Source of the DNA: Edaphobacter aggregans DSM 19364
Lineage (GTDB): Bacteria; Acidobacteriota; Terriglobia; Terriglobales; Acidobacteriaceae
Direction of reading: 5' to 3'
Assembly (NCBI RefSeq): GCF_000745965.1
Contig: NZ_JQKI01000001.1
Span: forward strand, 184,077 to 248,076
DNA: 64,000 bases
A model generated the notes under the pieces. It did not search any database. It was not told where the DNA came from and saw only the letters and a list, made by a program, of their open reading frames with translations. Below, in pieces: positions 8,767-18,257 of this stretch (its first letter is position 1; the number at the start of each line of letters is the position of its first letter). Made by a program: the position numbers and the translations under genes.

Positions 8767-9219
8767 GGTGCCCCATTCATGGCGCGGTCTCATCGCGACA
8801 TGAGTGGGTTCATTCGCGCAGAACGCGAACCGCTTCTAGGTACGCCAGGGCTTTCAGCCTTGGCCCTCTCTTTTAGCCAACAAGAAATAGGGACTTCAGC
8901 CCCTGGGGTATGCCTACTGCCCGATCCCCCACTGAAATCTGTCAAGCCCCAAATTCGCAATAAGCCTTGTAAGAACCTAGAAACAAAAGCGTTATTTCAT
9001 CAGGCAAAGTGCCGAAAAGTGCCGATTTATTATCGGCACTTCGATACACTTAAATCAAAGCTGAAAACAAAAGAGCTTCGGAAAACCCGAAGCCCTCCCC
9101 TAACCCCAAAAGAATCAAGATTTTGACCCATAACCCACAAAGAATCAAGAGTTTACGCTGTGGAAATCGCTCATAATCATGATTCATAAAGACTTACCGC
9201 AACATGGGGGGGGAGGGGG
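8767..9219. repeat. Composite non-coding element, copy 1
   Basis: Modules in order: family 2 (8767-8831), family 3 double hairpin (8839-8914), an AT-rich block starting near TGTCAAGCCCC, a perfect 10-bp hairpin AAGTGCCGAT/ATCGGCACTT at 9017-9041, a second hairpin GCTTCGG/CCGAAGC at 9075-9093, and a G8-A-G5 tract at 9206-9219. The same order recurs at 35545-35946. The G tract ends 2 bases before the stop codon of the leftward Rieske gene. Confidence 0.65.
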
Positions 9220-9221
9220 CC

Positions 9222-10340
9222 CTAGCTCCGCCAGTGCAGCGTAACCGGCCCGGCCAGAGGATGCTCACCCGTCCCCTTCAGCCGAGCCTGCTTCAGCGCG
9301 AAGTACCACTTCGCCGGCTTGTCCGCATCGTCGATCAGCATCAGCCCGGGATGAAACCTCAGCCCTGCAGCCTGCTCGATCATCGTCTGCTGGTCCTGCC
9401 CGACGAACTTCGCCCCAAAGAACCTCGCAATCGTAGTCACAAACGGAACGTTGTAAAACACATTCCAAGCCGCCAGCACATCGATCCTGCAGGTCGAAGG
9501 AGTCACCGGTGTAACAGTCGTCAAACTAGCAAACCACTTTGCCCCCGCGCGAATCGTCTCATACCGCCGGTTCGGCAGAACAAAGTCGATCGTCGTCGTA
9601 ATCGGCTCGCCATAAACACCCAGCAGCTTATAAGGAGCCGAGTTCGCACTCGGAGCATGAGAAGACATCCTGAAGCCCTGCGGAATCGGCTCAAAGTGCT
9701 TCGCCTTCTCATGGATGCTCGCGCGGCTTCGCCACCACCAAGCCTGGTGAACAAACGGCCCGTGCGCCGGATCCATCAGACCGATGATCCCGTGATCCAC
9801 ATTGCACGGAAGATCAGCCACAAGATGCGCCGAACGAAACCGCTCCGAGAACTTCGGAAGCTCCGGAACCGGAGGCAGCTCGCCAGCGCCTGCGCCAGAT
9901 GAACCTGCGCCAGATAAATAAGAAGCCCTGCCCGTTCCCACCTCCGGAAGATAAACCCACGCATATCCGTCGCGCTCCTCGCACGGATATGCGCCCGCAT
10001 AGATCTTCCCCGGCTCCAGCGAGTCATGCGAGGTCAGCGAAGGAATCTCCTGACACTGCCCCGAACAGGGCTCGAACTTCCAGCCGTGATACTTGCACTG
10101 CACGTTCTCGCCGTCGAACCACCCCGCCGAAAGCGGAATCCCGCGATGCGGACAAAGGTCCCTCATCGCAAACAAACGCCCATCGCGCTTCCGCCCCAGC
10201 ACCAGCGGAACGCCGAGCAGCAGCGCCATCGTCATCTTCCCCACGCGCAGCTCCCCGGAGCGCAGCGCCGGATACCAGTCACCGAAGATCAGCTCTGCCG
10301 GAGGCCCCGGAGTCGAAGAAAGTTGAACAAGATCACGCAT
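9222..10340 (-). CDS. Rieske [2Fe-2S] aromatic ring-hydroxylating oxygenase, alpha subunit-like
   Basis: A 372-residue oxygenase. The Rieske domain has the cluster ligands C63-P-H65 (LCPHRGIPLS) and C82-x2-H85 (CKYHGW). The catalytic domain carries NVDHGIIGLMDPAHGPFVHQ, consistent with the mononuclear non-haem iron site (two His plus Asp). Family members use O2 and electrons from a separate reductase for hydroxylation or demethylation; no reductase or ferredoxin gene is adjacent. I chose the ATG at 10340; longer in-frame starts would run through repeat family 1. The C-terminal LKQARLKGTGEHPLAGPVTLHWRS ends at the composite element. Substrate unknown. Confidence 0.88.
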   Translation of the reverse strand: MRDLVQLSSTPGPPAELIFGDWYPALRSGELRVGKMTMALLLGVPLVLGRKRDGRLFAMRDLCPHRGIPLSAGWFDGENVQCKYHGWKFEPCSGQCQEIPSLTSHDSLEPGKIYAGAYPCEERDGYAWVYLPEVGTGRASYLSGAGSSGAGAGELPPVPELPKFSERFRSAHLVADLPCNVDHGIIGLMDPAHGPFVHQAWWWRSRASIHEKAKHFEPIPQGFRMSSHAPSANSAPYKLLGVYGEPITTTIDFVLPNRRYETIRAGAKWFASLTTVTPVTPSTCRIDVLAAWNVFYNVPFVTTIARFFGAKFVGQDQQTMIEQAAGLRFHPGLMLIDDADKPAKWYFALKQARLKGTGEHPLAGPVTLHWRS

Positions 10341-10388
10341 CAGAACCCAGCCTGAGTCTACGACATTCGGACCGATCCTTTTTGAATC

Positions 10389-10450
10389 GTCATTCTGAGC
10401 CGAAGAGCCTGCCCTGAGCGAAGTCGAATGGGCGAAGAACCCCCGCATTT
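10389..10450. repeat. Repeat family 1 copy with nested module
   Basis: GTCATTCTGAGCCGAAGAGC, then CTGCCCTGAGCGAAGTCGAA, then TGGGCGAAGAACCCCCGCAT. Lies between the divergent Rieske and glycosyltransferase genes. Confidence 0.8.
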
Positions 10451-10506
10451 CACCACCGCCCGAACCACCACAACAACCCAATGGAGAAACAAACAACCCA
10501 TACACT

Positions 10507-12615
10507 GTGGACGTGCCCGTCGAACTCACACCGCTAAGACGCACTCGCCTCACACTGACGCTTCTCTGGCTCTTCTTCTACGCCAGCTTCACGCTCCTCG
10601 CGCCACCGCTGCTCGACGACGCCGACTCCGTCCACTCCGAGGTCGCCCGCGAGATGCTCCTCCGCGACGACTGGACCACGCTCTACGCCAACGGAATCCG
10701 CTACCTCGAAAAAGCCCCGCTCCTCTACTGGTCGATGGCCGCGAGCATGAAGGCCTTCGGCGTCGGCACCGCCGCCGCGCGCCTGCCCCTCGCGCTAACC
10801 GTCCTCGCCCTCGCCCTCACGATGGAGGCCTTCGCCCGAAGAGCCTTCCGCAACCTCAGCCGCGAAGAGTCAGGCACCGAGCAACACGACGCCGGCACAC
10901 GAGCTGGCCTCTACGCCGGACTCATCACTCTCTCCAGCTTCGGAATCTTCATCTTCACCCGCATCACCATCCCCGACGCGATGGTCTGCGTCTGGCTCAC
11001 CCTTGCCATCTACTGCTTCTGGCTCACCGAGCAGCAACCAGAACACGCACAAAATCCGTCGCCCCAAACCAAGATAGTGTCATCCCGACCGAAGGCGGCG
11101 CACTTCGCCGCCGCAGCGGAGGGATCTGCTTCTCCAACCAATAATCCACCGCGGCGCCTGCCCTGCTTCGGCTTCGCCGCGTGCTGCGCCCTCGGAGTCC
11201 TCACCAAGGGCCTCATCGGCCTCGTCTTTCCCATCGGCATCGTCGCCGCGCACCTCATCCTCACTCGCGGCTGGCGCGGAGCCATCGCGCGCATCCTGCA
11301 CTGCCATCCGTTCACCAGCACCGCAGTCTTCCTCGCCATCGCCGCGCCCTGGCACATACTTATCGCCCTCGCCAATCCCACGCAGGGCAATCCCGGCAGC
11401 ATCGCCTTCACCCACGGACACTGGATCGTCCCGCAGCCAACCGACGGCAACGTCCACGGCTGGACCTGGTTCTACTTCGTCAACGAGCACCTGCTCCGCT
11501 ACCTCAACCTCCGCGTCCCACGCGACTACGACACCGTCCCGCTCGCCCTCTTCTGGTCGCTCATCCTCGTCTGGTTGATGCCCTGGAGCGCCTTCCTCTT
11601 CCACGCCGTCGCACAGGTTCGAGCGCGCGCCGCACTCGCAGCCTCTCCTCTCTTCGCCCGCTGGAGCTGGCTGCAGACCCGCATCAACCCCGAGCATCAG
11701 CCCATCTCTCTCTCGCCCGAAGACCGCACGCTGCTCCTCCTCGGAATCTGGGCCGCGCTGCCGCTCCTCTTCTTCTCCCTCTCCACGCGGCAGGAGTACT
11801 ACGTTCTCCCCGCACTCCCCGCGCTCATCCTGCTCATCGCCGCCTGGCTCACCTGCGAGGCCACCGAAGCCGAGTCCTTCACCGTGCCCAACCCGCTCGC
11901 CACCGCAGGACTACGCATCGCAACCGTGCTGCTGGCCCTGGGGACGCTCGCCGCCCTCGCCTCGCTCTTCTTCGTGCTGCACTCCCAACCGCCCGGCCCG
12001 AACACCGATCTCGCCACACTGCTGCAGCAGAACCCCGGCGAATACGCGCTCTCCTTCGGCCACTTCCTCGACCTCAACGCGCAGGCCATGGGAGCCTTCC
12101 GCCGCCCCCTGATCATCACGGCCATCGCGCTCTTCGGCGGCACGCTCCCCGCATGGCTCCAGCGCCGCGACTACCGCCCGCACGCCGCAAACCTGTGGCT
12201 CACCGCCGCGGCCTTCGGCTTCCTTCTCGCCGCGCACCTCGGCCTGCAGATCTTCTCGCCCGTACTTACCTCGAAGCAGCTCGCCGACGCCATCGCTCCC
12301 GAGCTCAAGCCGGCCGACATCATCGTCATCCACGGCGAGTACGAGGCCGGCAGCACGCTCGGCTTCTACCTCCACCGCAACGACATCCACATCCTCGAGG
12401 GCCGCAGCTCCAACCTCTGGTACGGCAGCTTCTTCCCCGACGCCCCGCCGATCTTCGAGGACCCAACCTCACTCAGCCTGAAGTGGAGCGGAGTCGAGCG
12501 CGTCTTCCTCTGGCAGGACGTAAGCCAGCCGCTCCCCAAACTCCCCGGCAAGACCTACCTGCTGATGCAGAACGGAGGCAAAGAGATCCTCAGCAACCAG
12601 CCCAACCCGTACTAG
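10507..12615 (+). CDS. ArnT/PMT-like membrane glycosyltransferase (GT-C fold)
   Basis: A 702-residue polytopic inner-membrane protein. After the first TM helix (LTLTLLWLFFYASFTLLAP) comes the acidic pair in LLDDADSVHSEVAREML, the first periplasmic loop motif of ArnT/PMT-type enzymes, which use polyprenyl-phosphate sugars. The YLEKAPLLYWSMA segment also fits ArnT (aminoarabinose transferase) relatives. About ten to twelve further helices follow, then a soluble C-terminal part from about residue 590. The start is a GTG at 10507. Residues about 191-209 are encoded by an in-frame copy of repeat family 1. Sugar and acceptor unknown; lipid A or a protein is possible. Confidence 0.87.
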   Translation: MDVPVELTPLRRTRLTLTLLWLFFYASFTLLAPPLLDDADSVHSEVAREMLLRDDWTTLYANGIRYLEKAPLLYWSMAASMKAFGVGTAAARLPLALTVLALALTMEAFARRAFRNLSREESGTEQHDAGTRAGLYAGLITLSSFGIFIFTRITIPDAMVCVWLTLAIYCFWLTEQQPEHAQNPSPQTKIVSSRPKAAHFAAAAEGSASPTNNPPRRLPCFGFAACCALGVLTKGLIGLVFPIGIVAAHLILTRGWRGAIARILHCHPFTSTAVFLAIAAPWHILIALANPTQGNPGSIAFTHGHWIVPQPTDGNVHGWTWFYFVNEHLLRYLNLRVPRDYDTVPLALFWSLILVWLMPWSAFLFHAVAQVRARAALAASPLFARWSWLQTRINPEHQPISLSPEDRTLLLLGIWAALPLLFFSLSTRQEYYVLPALPALILLIAAWLTCEATEAESFTVPNPLATAGLRIATVLLALGTLAALASLFFVLHSQPPGPNTDLATLLQQNPGEYALSFGHFLDLNAQAMGAFRRPLIITAIALFGGTLPAWLQRRDYRPHAANLWLTAAAFGFLLAAHLGLQIFSPVLTSKQLADAIAPELKPADIIVIHGEYEAGSTLGFYLHRNDIHILEGRSSNLWYGSFFPDAPPIFEDPTSLSLKWSGVERVFLWQDVSQPLPKLPGKTYLLMQNGGKEILSNQPNPY
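11077..11131. repeat. Repeat family 1 copy inside a coding sequence
   Basis: GTGTCATCCCGACCGAAGGC through GCAGCGGAGGGATCTGCT, containing a hairpin-like GGCGGCGCACTTCGCCGCC. It is in frame in the glycosyltransferase gene. Confidence 0.75.
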
Positions 12616-12616
12616 T

Positions 12617-12702
12617 GCAAGGTACAAGGGTAGAAGGTACACGGTACAAGGTAGAACGATCGGTCAATCAGCTTGTACCTAGCACCCTGTACCTAGCACC
12701 TG
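12617..12702. repeat. GGTACAAGG/GTACCTAGC imperfect inverted repeat
   Basis: The left arm has AAGGTACAAGGGTAGAAGG and CGGTACAAGGTAGA. The right arm has GTACCTAGCACCCTGTACCT. AGGTACAAGGGT is nearly complementary to ACCCTGTACCT, so a long imperfect stem is possible. It lies between the convergent glycosyltransferase gene and respiratory operon. Confidence 0.55.
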
Positions 12703-12704
12703 TC

Positions 12705-12736
12705 AGAAAAAAGATGCGGCCCCGAGGGCCGCATTA
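12705..12736 (-). terminator. Rho-independent terminator of the act-cta operon
   Basis: Read leftwards, ATGCGGCCC, loop TCG, GGGCCGCAT form a perfect 9-bp stem (12714-12734), followed by CTTTTTTC. It lies 37 bases past the ctaF stop and is the clear end of the minus-strand respiratory operon. Confidence 0.9.
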
Positions 12737-12770
12737 TCGTTTGAAACAAACTTTGCGTTGAGCCGTGCGC

Positions 12771-13106
12771 CTACCAGAGACCCCACGCGCGGCTGATGTA
12801 ATCGCTCAGCGTCATCGTGATCAGGATCAGGAAGGTGAAGAAGCCCGCCGCAACCGTCATCTTGATCAGCTTGGACTGGAAGAAGACGTGCATGAAGAAC
12901 AGGATGACGATCACCGCCTTGGTACAGGCAATGGCCAGCGCGACGATGGGGTTGAAGATGCCGAGATTGACGAACGCCGCGGCCACGGTGATGGCAGTAA
13001 AGGCAAGCAGCGTGGCGAAGACGATGATGTACGTCCTCGGCGTGACGATGTGGTGTTCCGCGTGCTCCGGGTTGGTCACGTTGGCCGGGTCGTGGTACTG
13101 AGACAT
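12771..13106 (-). CDS. ctaF: Cytochrome c oxidase subunit IV
   Basis: A 111-residue protein with three predicted TM helices: IIVFATLLAFTAITVAAAFV, IVALAIACTKAVIVILFFMHV, and MTVAAGFFTFLILITMTL. The middle helix has the KAVIVILFFMH motif typical of the small subunit IV of prokaryotic caa3 and related oxidases. It is thought to stabilise the binuclear centre during assembly rather than carry cofactors. It is the last gene of the act-cta operon, 18 bases after ctaE, and is followed by the terminator. Confidence 0.93.
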   Translation of the reverse strand: MSQYHDPANVTNPEHAEHHIVTPRTYIIVFATLLAFTAITVAAAFVNLGIFNPIVALAIACTKAVIVILFFMHVFFQSKLIKMTVAAGFFTFLILITMTLSDYISRAWGLW

Positions 13107-13124
13107 ACTCTTCTCCTTCTGCGG

Positions 13125-13878
13125 CTACACGGGGTGCCGGTTGATGAGGTACAGCAGCGGGAACAGGAAGATCCACACAATATCGACGAAGTGCCAGTAC
13201 AATGCGAAATTTTCTATCGGCGCCACGTATCCTGCACTGAAGTCGCCCCGCTGCGCCCGCGGGATCAGCCAGAACAGCAGCCCGATGCCGATGATCATGT
13301 GCAGCGCGTGCATTCCCGTCATCGCGAAGTAGAGCGAGAAGAAGACCTGCGTCTTCTGCGCCATGTCCGGAGCCAGCGGCTCTTCCATCGGTTTGCCGGT
13401 CTTCGGGTTCAGCGGAGGATTGACGAACTCCGAGATGTCGAAGCTCGTGCCGGGAATGTGGTGCTTCTCCCACTTCTCCTTGTACTCGAAGTACTTCACG
13501 CCAAGAAAGGCGAGGCCGAAAAGCGTGGTGAGAATCAACATCAGCACCAGCAGGCTCTTCTTGCGAACCTCGGCGGCCCACACGGCGAGCGCCATGAAGA
13601 AGCCAGAAGCAATCAGCACCGCCGTGTTCGCCGTGCCCAGCGGAATCGAGAGCTGATTCGACGCGGCCACGAAGGCCGGGTTGTACCAGTTGCGATACAG
13701 CAGGTAGGCGAAGAACAGCCCGCCGAAGAACATGATTTCGGTCAGCAGGAAGAGCCACATCCCGAAGGTTCCGGCCTCGCGCTGCTGCTCCGCCGTCTCG
13801 AAGTGATGGCGGTGTTGCGGCAGAGAGACGTGAGGATGCTCTTCCACGTGCGTTTCCTGTGTCGTCGCTACGATCGTG

Positions 13879-13886
<8 letters not shown>
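13125..13886 (-). CDS. ctaE: Cytochrome c oxidase subunit III
   Basis: A 253-residue membrane subunit. Helices include [22 protein letters not shown] near residue 45, [55 protein letters not shown] near residue 185, and [16 protein letters not shown] at the end. TEIMFF and the MTGMHALHM / [16 protein letters not shown] segments are hallmark subunit III motifs. It has five main helices, so it lacks the first two helices of seven-helix versions. The His-rich N-terminus ([16 protein letters not shown]) faces the cytoplasm. It overlaps the ctaD stop by 8 bases, implying translational coupling. Confidence 0.95.
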
Positions 13887-15548
<1,662 letters not shown>

Positions 15549-15552
<4 letters not shown>

Positions 15553-16595
15553 GGCTTGACCACCTCTGGGGTTGCGGGAGCCGCCTGGTTGTTCGACTCC
15601 GATGTCGTCAGCGTCTGCTGAACACGATAGTTGGTCTTGAGGGACTTCAGGTACTCCACCAGATCGATCAGCCCCTCTTCACTGATCTGCCCCTGGTAGG
15701 TGGGCATGATCGGCGCATAGCCCGCCGTAAGGTGCTGCGAAGGATTCAGGATCGCGTCGCGCAGATACGCCTCGTTCACCAGCACCTGCGATCCGTTCGC
15801 CAGCGTCAGCTTCGAGCCGTAGACGCCCGCAAGGCTCGGCCCACGCGCCGCCGCCTCGCCCGAGTGGCACGCGTTGCAGCCCATGCTCGCAAACAGCCGC
15901 TCGCCGTTCTGCGCCAGCGACATGCCGCTGGTCGAGCCCTCCGTCCACTTCTTGTAGTCCTCAGGCGTCAGCACCGTCACCTCGCCGATCATGCCCGAGT
16001 GCTTCGTGCCGCAGTACTGCGTGCAGAAGATATGGTACGTGCCCGGCGTGGTTGCCTGAAACCACACCGTCGAGTAGCGGCCCGGAATCACCTCGCGCTT
16101 CACCCGGAAGTCCGGAATCGAGAAGCTGTGGAAGACGTCCTGCGAGATCATCGTCAGCTGAATCGGCTGGCCCGTGGGAACGTGCAAAGCATTGATCTCA
16201 TGCTGTCCGCCCGGATGCTCGGCCTTCCACATCCACTGCTTGCCCACCACATAGATGTTCATCGAGTTCGGCGGAGGAGTGTAGATGCGGAAGTAGAGCA
16301 GCGCGCCCCACACGAAGCAGATGAGGAACAGAGCGAGCGGAATAATCGTCCAGGTGGCCTCGAGCAGCGTCGAGCCCTCGATCTGCGTGGCGACCGGGTT
16401 GCGCTCCTTGCGGTAGCGAATGGCGAAGCCGAAGACAAGGATGCCCACCAGCGTGAGTCCGACAACGGTGATCAGCAAAAGGAAGAAGTAAAGCGCGTCG
16501 GCATACGGCGCGATCGTGGACGCCTCGACAGGAAACAGCGCCGAGTTCGTCAGCCACTTCATCAGAAATTGCCACAGTACGGGACTGATATGCAT
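15549..16595 (-). CDS. ctaC: Cytochrome c oxidase subunit II with C-terminal cytochrome c domain (caa3 type)
   Basis: A 348-residue electron-entry subunit. Two N-terminal TM helices (about 35-57 and 82-102) precede a cupredoxin domain. CuA ligands are visible: H156 (DVFHSFSIP) and the cluster C191-x3-C195-x3-H199-x2-M202. After a linker, a fused class I cytochrome c carries CNACH (240-244), with an APIMPTYQG segment near residue 290 supplying a likely axial Met. The fused haem domain defines caa3 oxidases and allows electrons to come directly from ActE. The start lies 9 bases after the sco stop. Confidence 0.96.
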
Positions 16596-16604
16596 CGTTA
16601 CCCT

Positions 16605-17519
16605 TTATCCATTCTCTTTCTTCGTCAAATCGTGGTGGCGGCCCAGCTTCGCGTCCTTGCGGAACATCAGGAACATGAAGCCTCCCAGAGCCGCCATCGT
16701 CACCATGCCTCCCAGCTGCACAATGCGCGCGACCACCAGCGAGTGCTTGTTCACCTTGGGATCGTAGTGGTAGCAGTAGGTGAGGATGTTCGCTACAGGC
16801 GAGCCAATCTTGTTGTCCGAAGCCTCAATCAGGCCCAGCAGAATGTCCTTCGGCGAGTACTCCACGCCAAGGTAGTACTGCGCCAGCTTGCCGTCCGTCG
16901 TCGCAATCTCAATCGAGCTGGCGTGCGCGAACTGCGTCAGCCTGCCGTCCGGCCCCGGAACCCGCACATAACCAAAGCCGACCGCGTTGGTCACCGCGTC
17001 GATCGCCGGCTTCTGCCCGGTCAGAAAGTGCCAGCCCGCAGCCGTCTCCGGCTTGCCGTAGCGCTTCAGGTAGAAGGCCTTCTTCTCGGCCGCCTGCTGC
17101 GGCGTCTCCGCCGGGTCGATCGAGATAACAACAATCTCGAAGTCCTTGCCCGGCGTCAGCTTCACCATCGTGAGCGCAGCCGTCAGGCCGTCCATCTCCT
17201 CCGAGCACAGCATCGGGCAGTTGTAGTACACCAGCGTCACAATCGCCGGGTGCTTGCCGAAATAATCGCCCAGCCGAACCGTCTTGCCCGTATCGTCTAC
17301 AAACTGCGCGTCCAGCGGAAGCGGCTGGTTCAGGTGCTGCTCGACCGCGACCCTCTTTAGAACCGTCGGAAGCTGGTCGCCCGAGTTCTCGCCGGTCTGC
17401 TTATCCCCGTAGCTCGCGACCTGCGCCGTGAGCGGAGCGCACACGAGGGCGCAGCCGAGCGCGACTGCCGCCGCCCGCCACCATCCCCGTCCTGTCCGTC
17501 TCTCGCTCATCGCCTTCAT
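16605..17519 (-). CDS. SCO1/SenC family copper chaperone
   Basis: A 304-residue Sco protein for copper delivery to the CuA site of subunit II, next door downstream. The signal sequence AAAVALGCALVCAPLTAQ is followed by a thioredoxin-like domain. That domain has the copper-binding CPMLC (C101, C105) and a distal His in QFAHASSIE. ISIDPAETPQQA is a family hallmark. Unusually, a C-terminal TM helix (LVVARIVQLGGMVTMAALGGFMFLMF) anchors it a second time. The ATG at 17519 or the internal MSERR three codons later could be the start. Confidence 0.93.
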   Translation of the reverse strand: MKAMSERRTGRGWWRAAAVALGCALVCAPLTAQVASYGDKQTGENSGDQLPTVLKRVAVEQHLNQPLPLDAQFVDDTGKTVRLGDYFGKHPAIVTLVYYNCPMLCSEEMDGLTAALTMVKLTPGKDFEIVVISIDPAETPQQAAEKKAFYLKRYGKPETAAGWHFLTGQKPAIDAVTNAVGFGYVRVPGPDGRLTQFAHASSIEIATTDGKLAQYYLGVEYSPKDILLGLIEASDNKIGSPVANILTYCYHYDPKVNKHSLVVARIVQLGGMVTMAALGGFMFLMFRKDAKLGRHHDLTKKENG

Positions 17520-17591
17520 CGCCGCTGTGTGCTCGTCCTGCTTTTATTCGTCCTGCTTCTATTTGTCGCGCATCTATTTTAAATCCGGCCG

Positions 17592-18257
17592 CTATTTTGC
17601 GGGGGTAAGCTCCGCGTGTGCCGCGGCCTCGGCGCGGCCGAAGTTCATCTTCTGCTCGCGAGCTTCAATCACGCTCTGCTCATAGGACGTGCGTGCGAAT
17701 CCGTTGGTCAGCGGCGTCTGGATCTGCGGCTCGACGTCGCCCGCCATCTTCACCTCGCCCGCGGGAGCGGAGTGGACCGGAAGTCCACGCTGTGCAATCA
17801 GCTCCATCGCCCGCCCGATCGGAATGCGGATGTTGCTCCCGCCGGGAATGCTCGAGTAGTGCTCCAGCAGCAGGTCCTCGCGGGCGTGAATGTCCGCGAT
17901 CTGCTGGTTGCCGTCGTCCAGATCGACCCTCGGCTCCGGGAAGGCCTCGGTCAGCTGCTGGAGCTTGCGCTGCTGGAACTCCGGATTGCTCGTCAGGTTG
18001 GTCAGGTTCGTGCCGCCCTTCTCCTCCTGGTGCCACTTGTCCGCAGGGCCGTCCATCTTGGCATAGGCTCCGTTGATCGCCTTGCCCATCACCCAGCAGA
18101 AGACGAAGAAGATCAGCAGAAATCCGACCAGGCCAGAGAGGAAGACGACGATGCCGTTGATGTTGACGTCCGTGGTCTCATAGCCCGGCGCGTCCGGCGT
18201 GTGCGCGTGCGGATCGTGCTTGGCGTGAGGATTCAGATCGTGGTCGTTAGTGGGCAT
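17592..18257 (-). CDS. One-TM accessory protein of the alternative complex III-caa3 operon
   Basis: A 221-residue protein encoded between actF and sco; its start overlaps the actF end by 11 bases. The N-terminus is His-rich (HAKHDPHAHT), followed by one TM helix near residues 35-58. A periplasmic part follows, with REDLLLEHYSSIPGGSNIRI then PIGRAMELIAQRGLPV. This RIPI-x-RAMEL-x-x-xRGLP pattern recurs in one-TM proteins encoded in respiratory clusters, often with a WVD...VRIPI version. It has no cofactor motif. I infer a structural or assembly role in the ACIII-caa3 supercomplex; function is not established from sequence. Confidence 0.75.
   Translation of the reverse strand: MPTNDHDLNPHAKHDPHAHTPDAPGYETTDVNINGIVVFLSGLVGFLLIFFVFCWVMGKAINGAYAKMDGPADKWHQEEKGGTNLTNLTSNPEFQQRKLQQLTEAFPEPRVDLDDGNQQIADIHAREDLLLEHYSSIPGGSNIRIPIGRAMELIAQRGLPVHSAPAGEVKMAGDVEPQIQTPLTNGFARTSYEQSVIEAREQKMNFGRAEAAAHAELTPAK

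Larger units (their letters stand above)
8460..9221. other. Gene-free spacer with repeats
   Basis: From 8460 to about 8650 I see no gene or repeat, apart from the ribosome binding site of the leftward permease gene. From 8658 onward the spacer is made of repeat family 1 (8658-8718) and then the composite element (8767-9219). The frame that can be read rightwards here is only a translation of the repeats. Confidence 0.75.

Noticed and set aside
8695..9126. A 143-codon rightward open frame in the spacer
   Set aside because: It is a translation of repeat families 1, 2 and 3; the residues track the repeat modules.
9206..9219. G-rich tract considered as a stand-alone G-quadruplex
   Set aside because: A single broken G run cannot fold as a classical four-tract quadruplex on its own; it is kept as part of the composite element.
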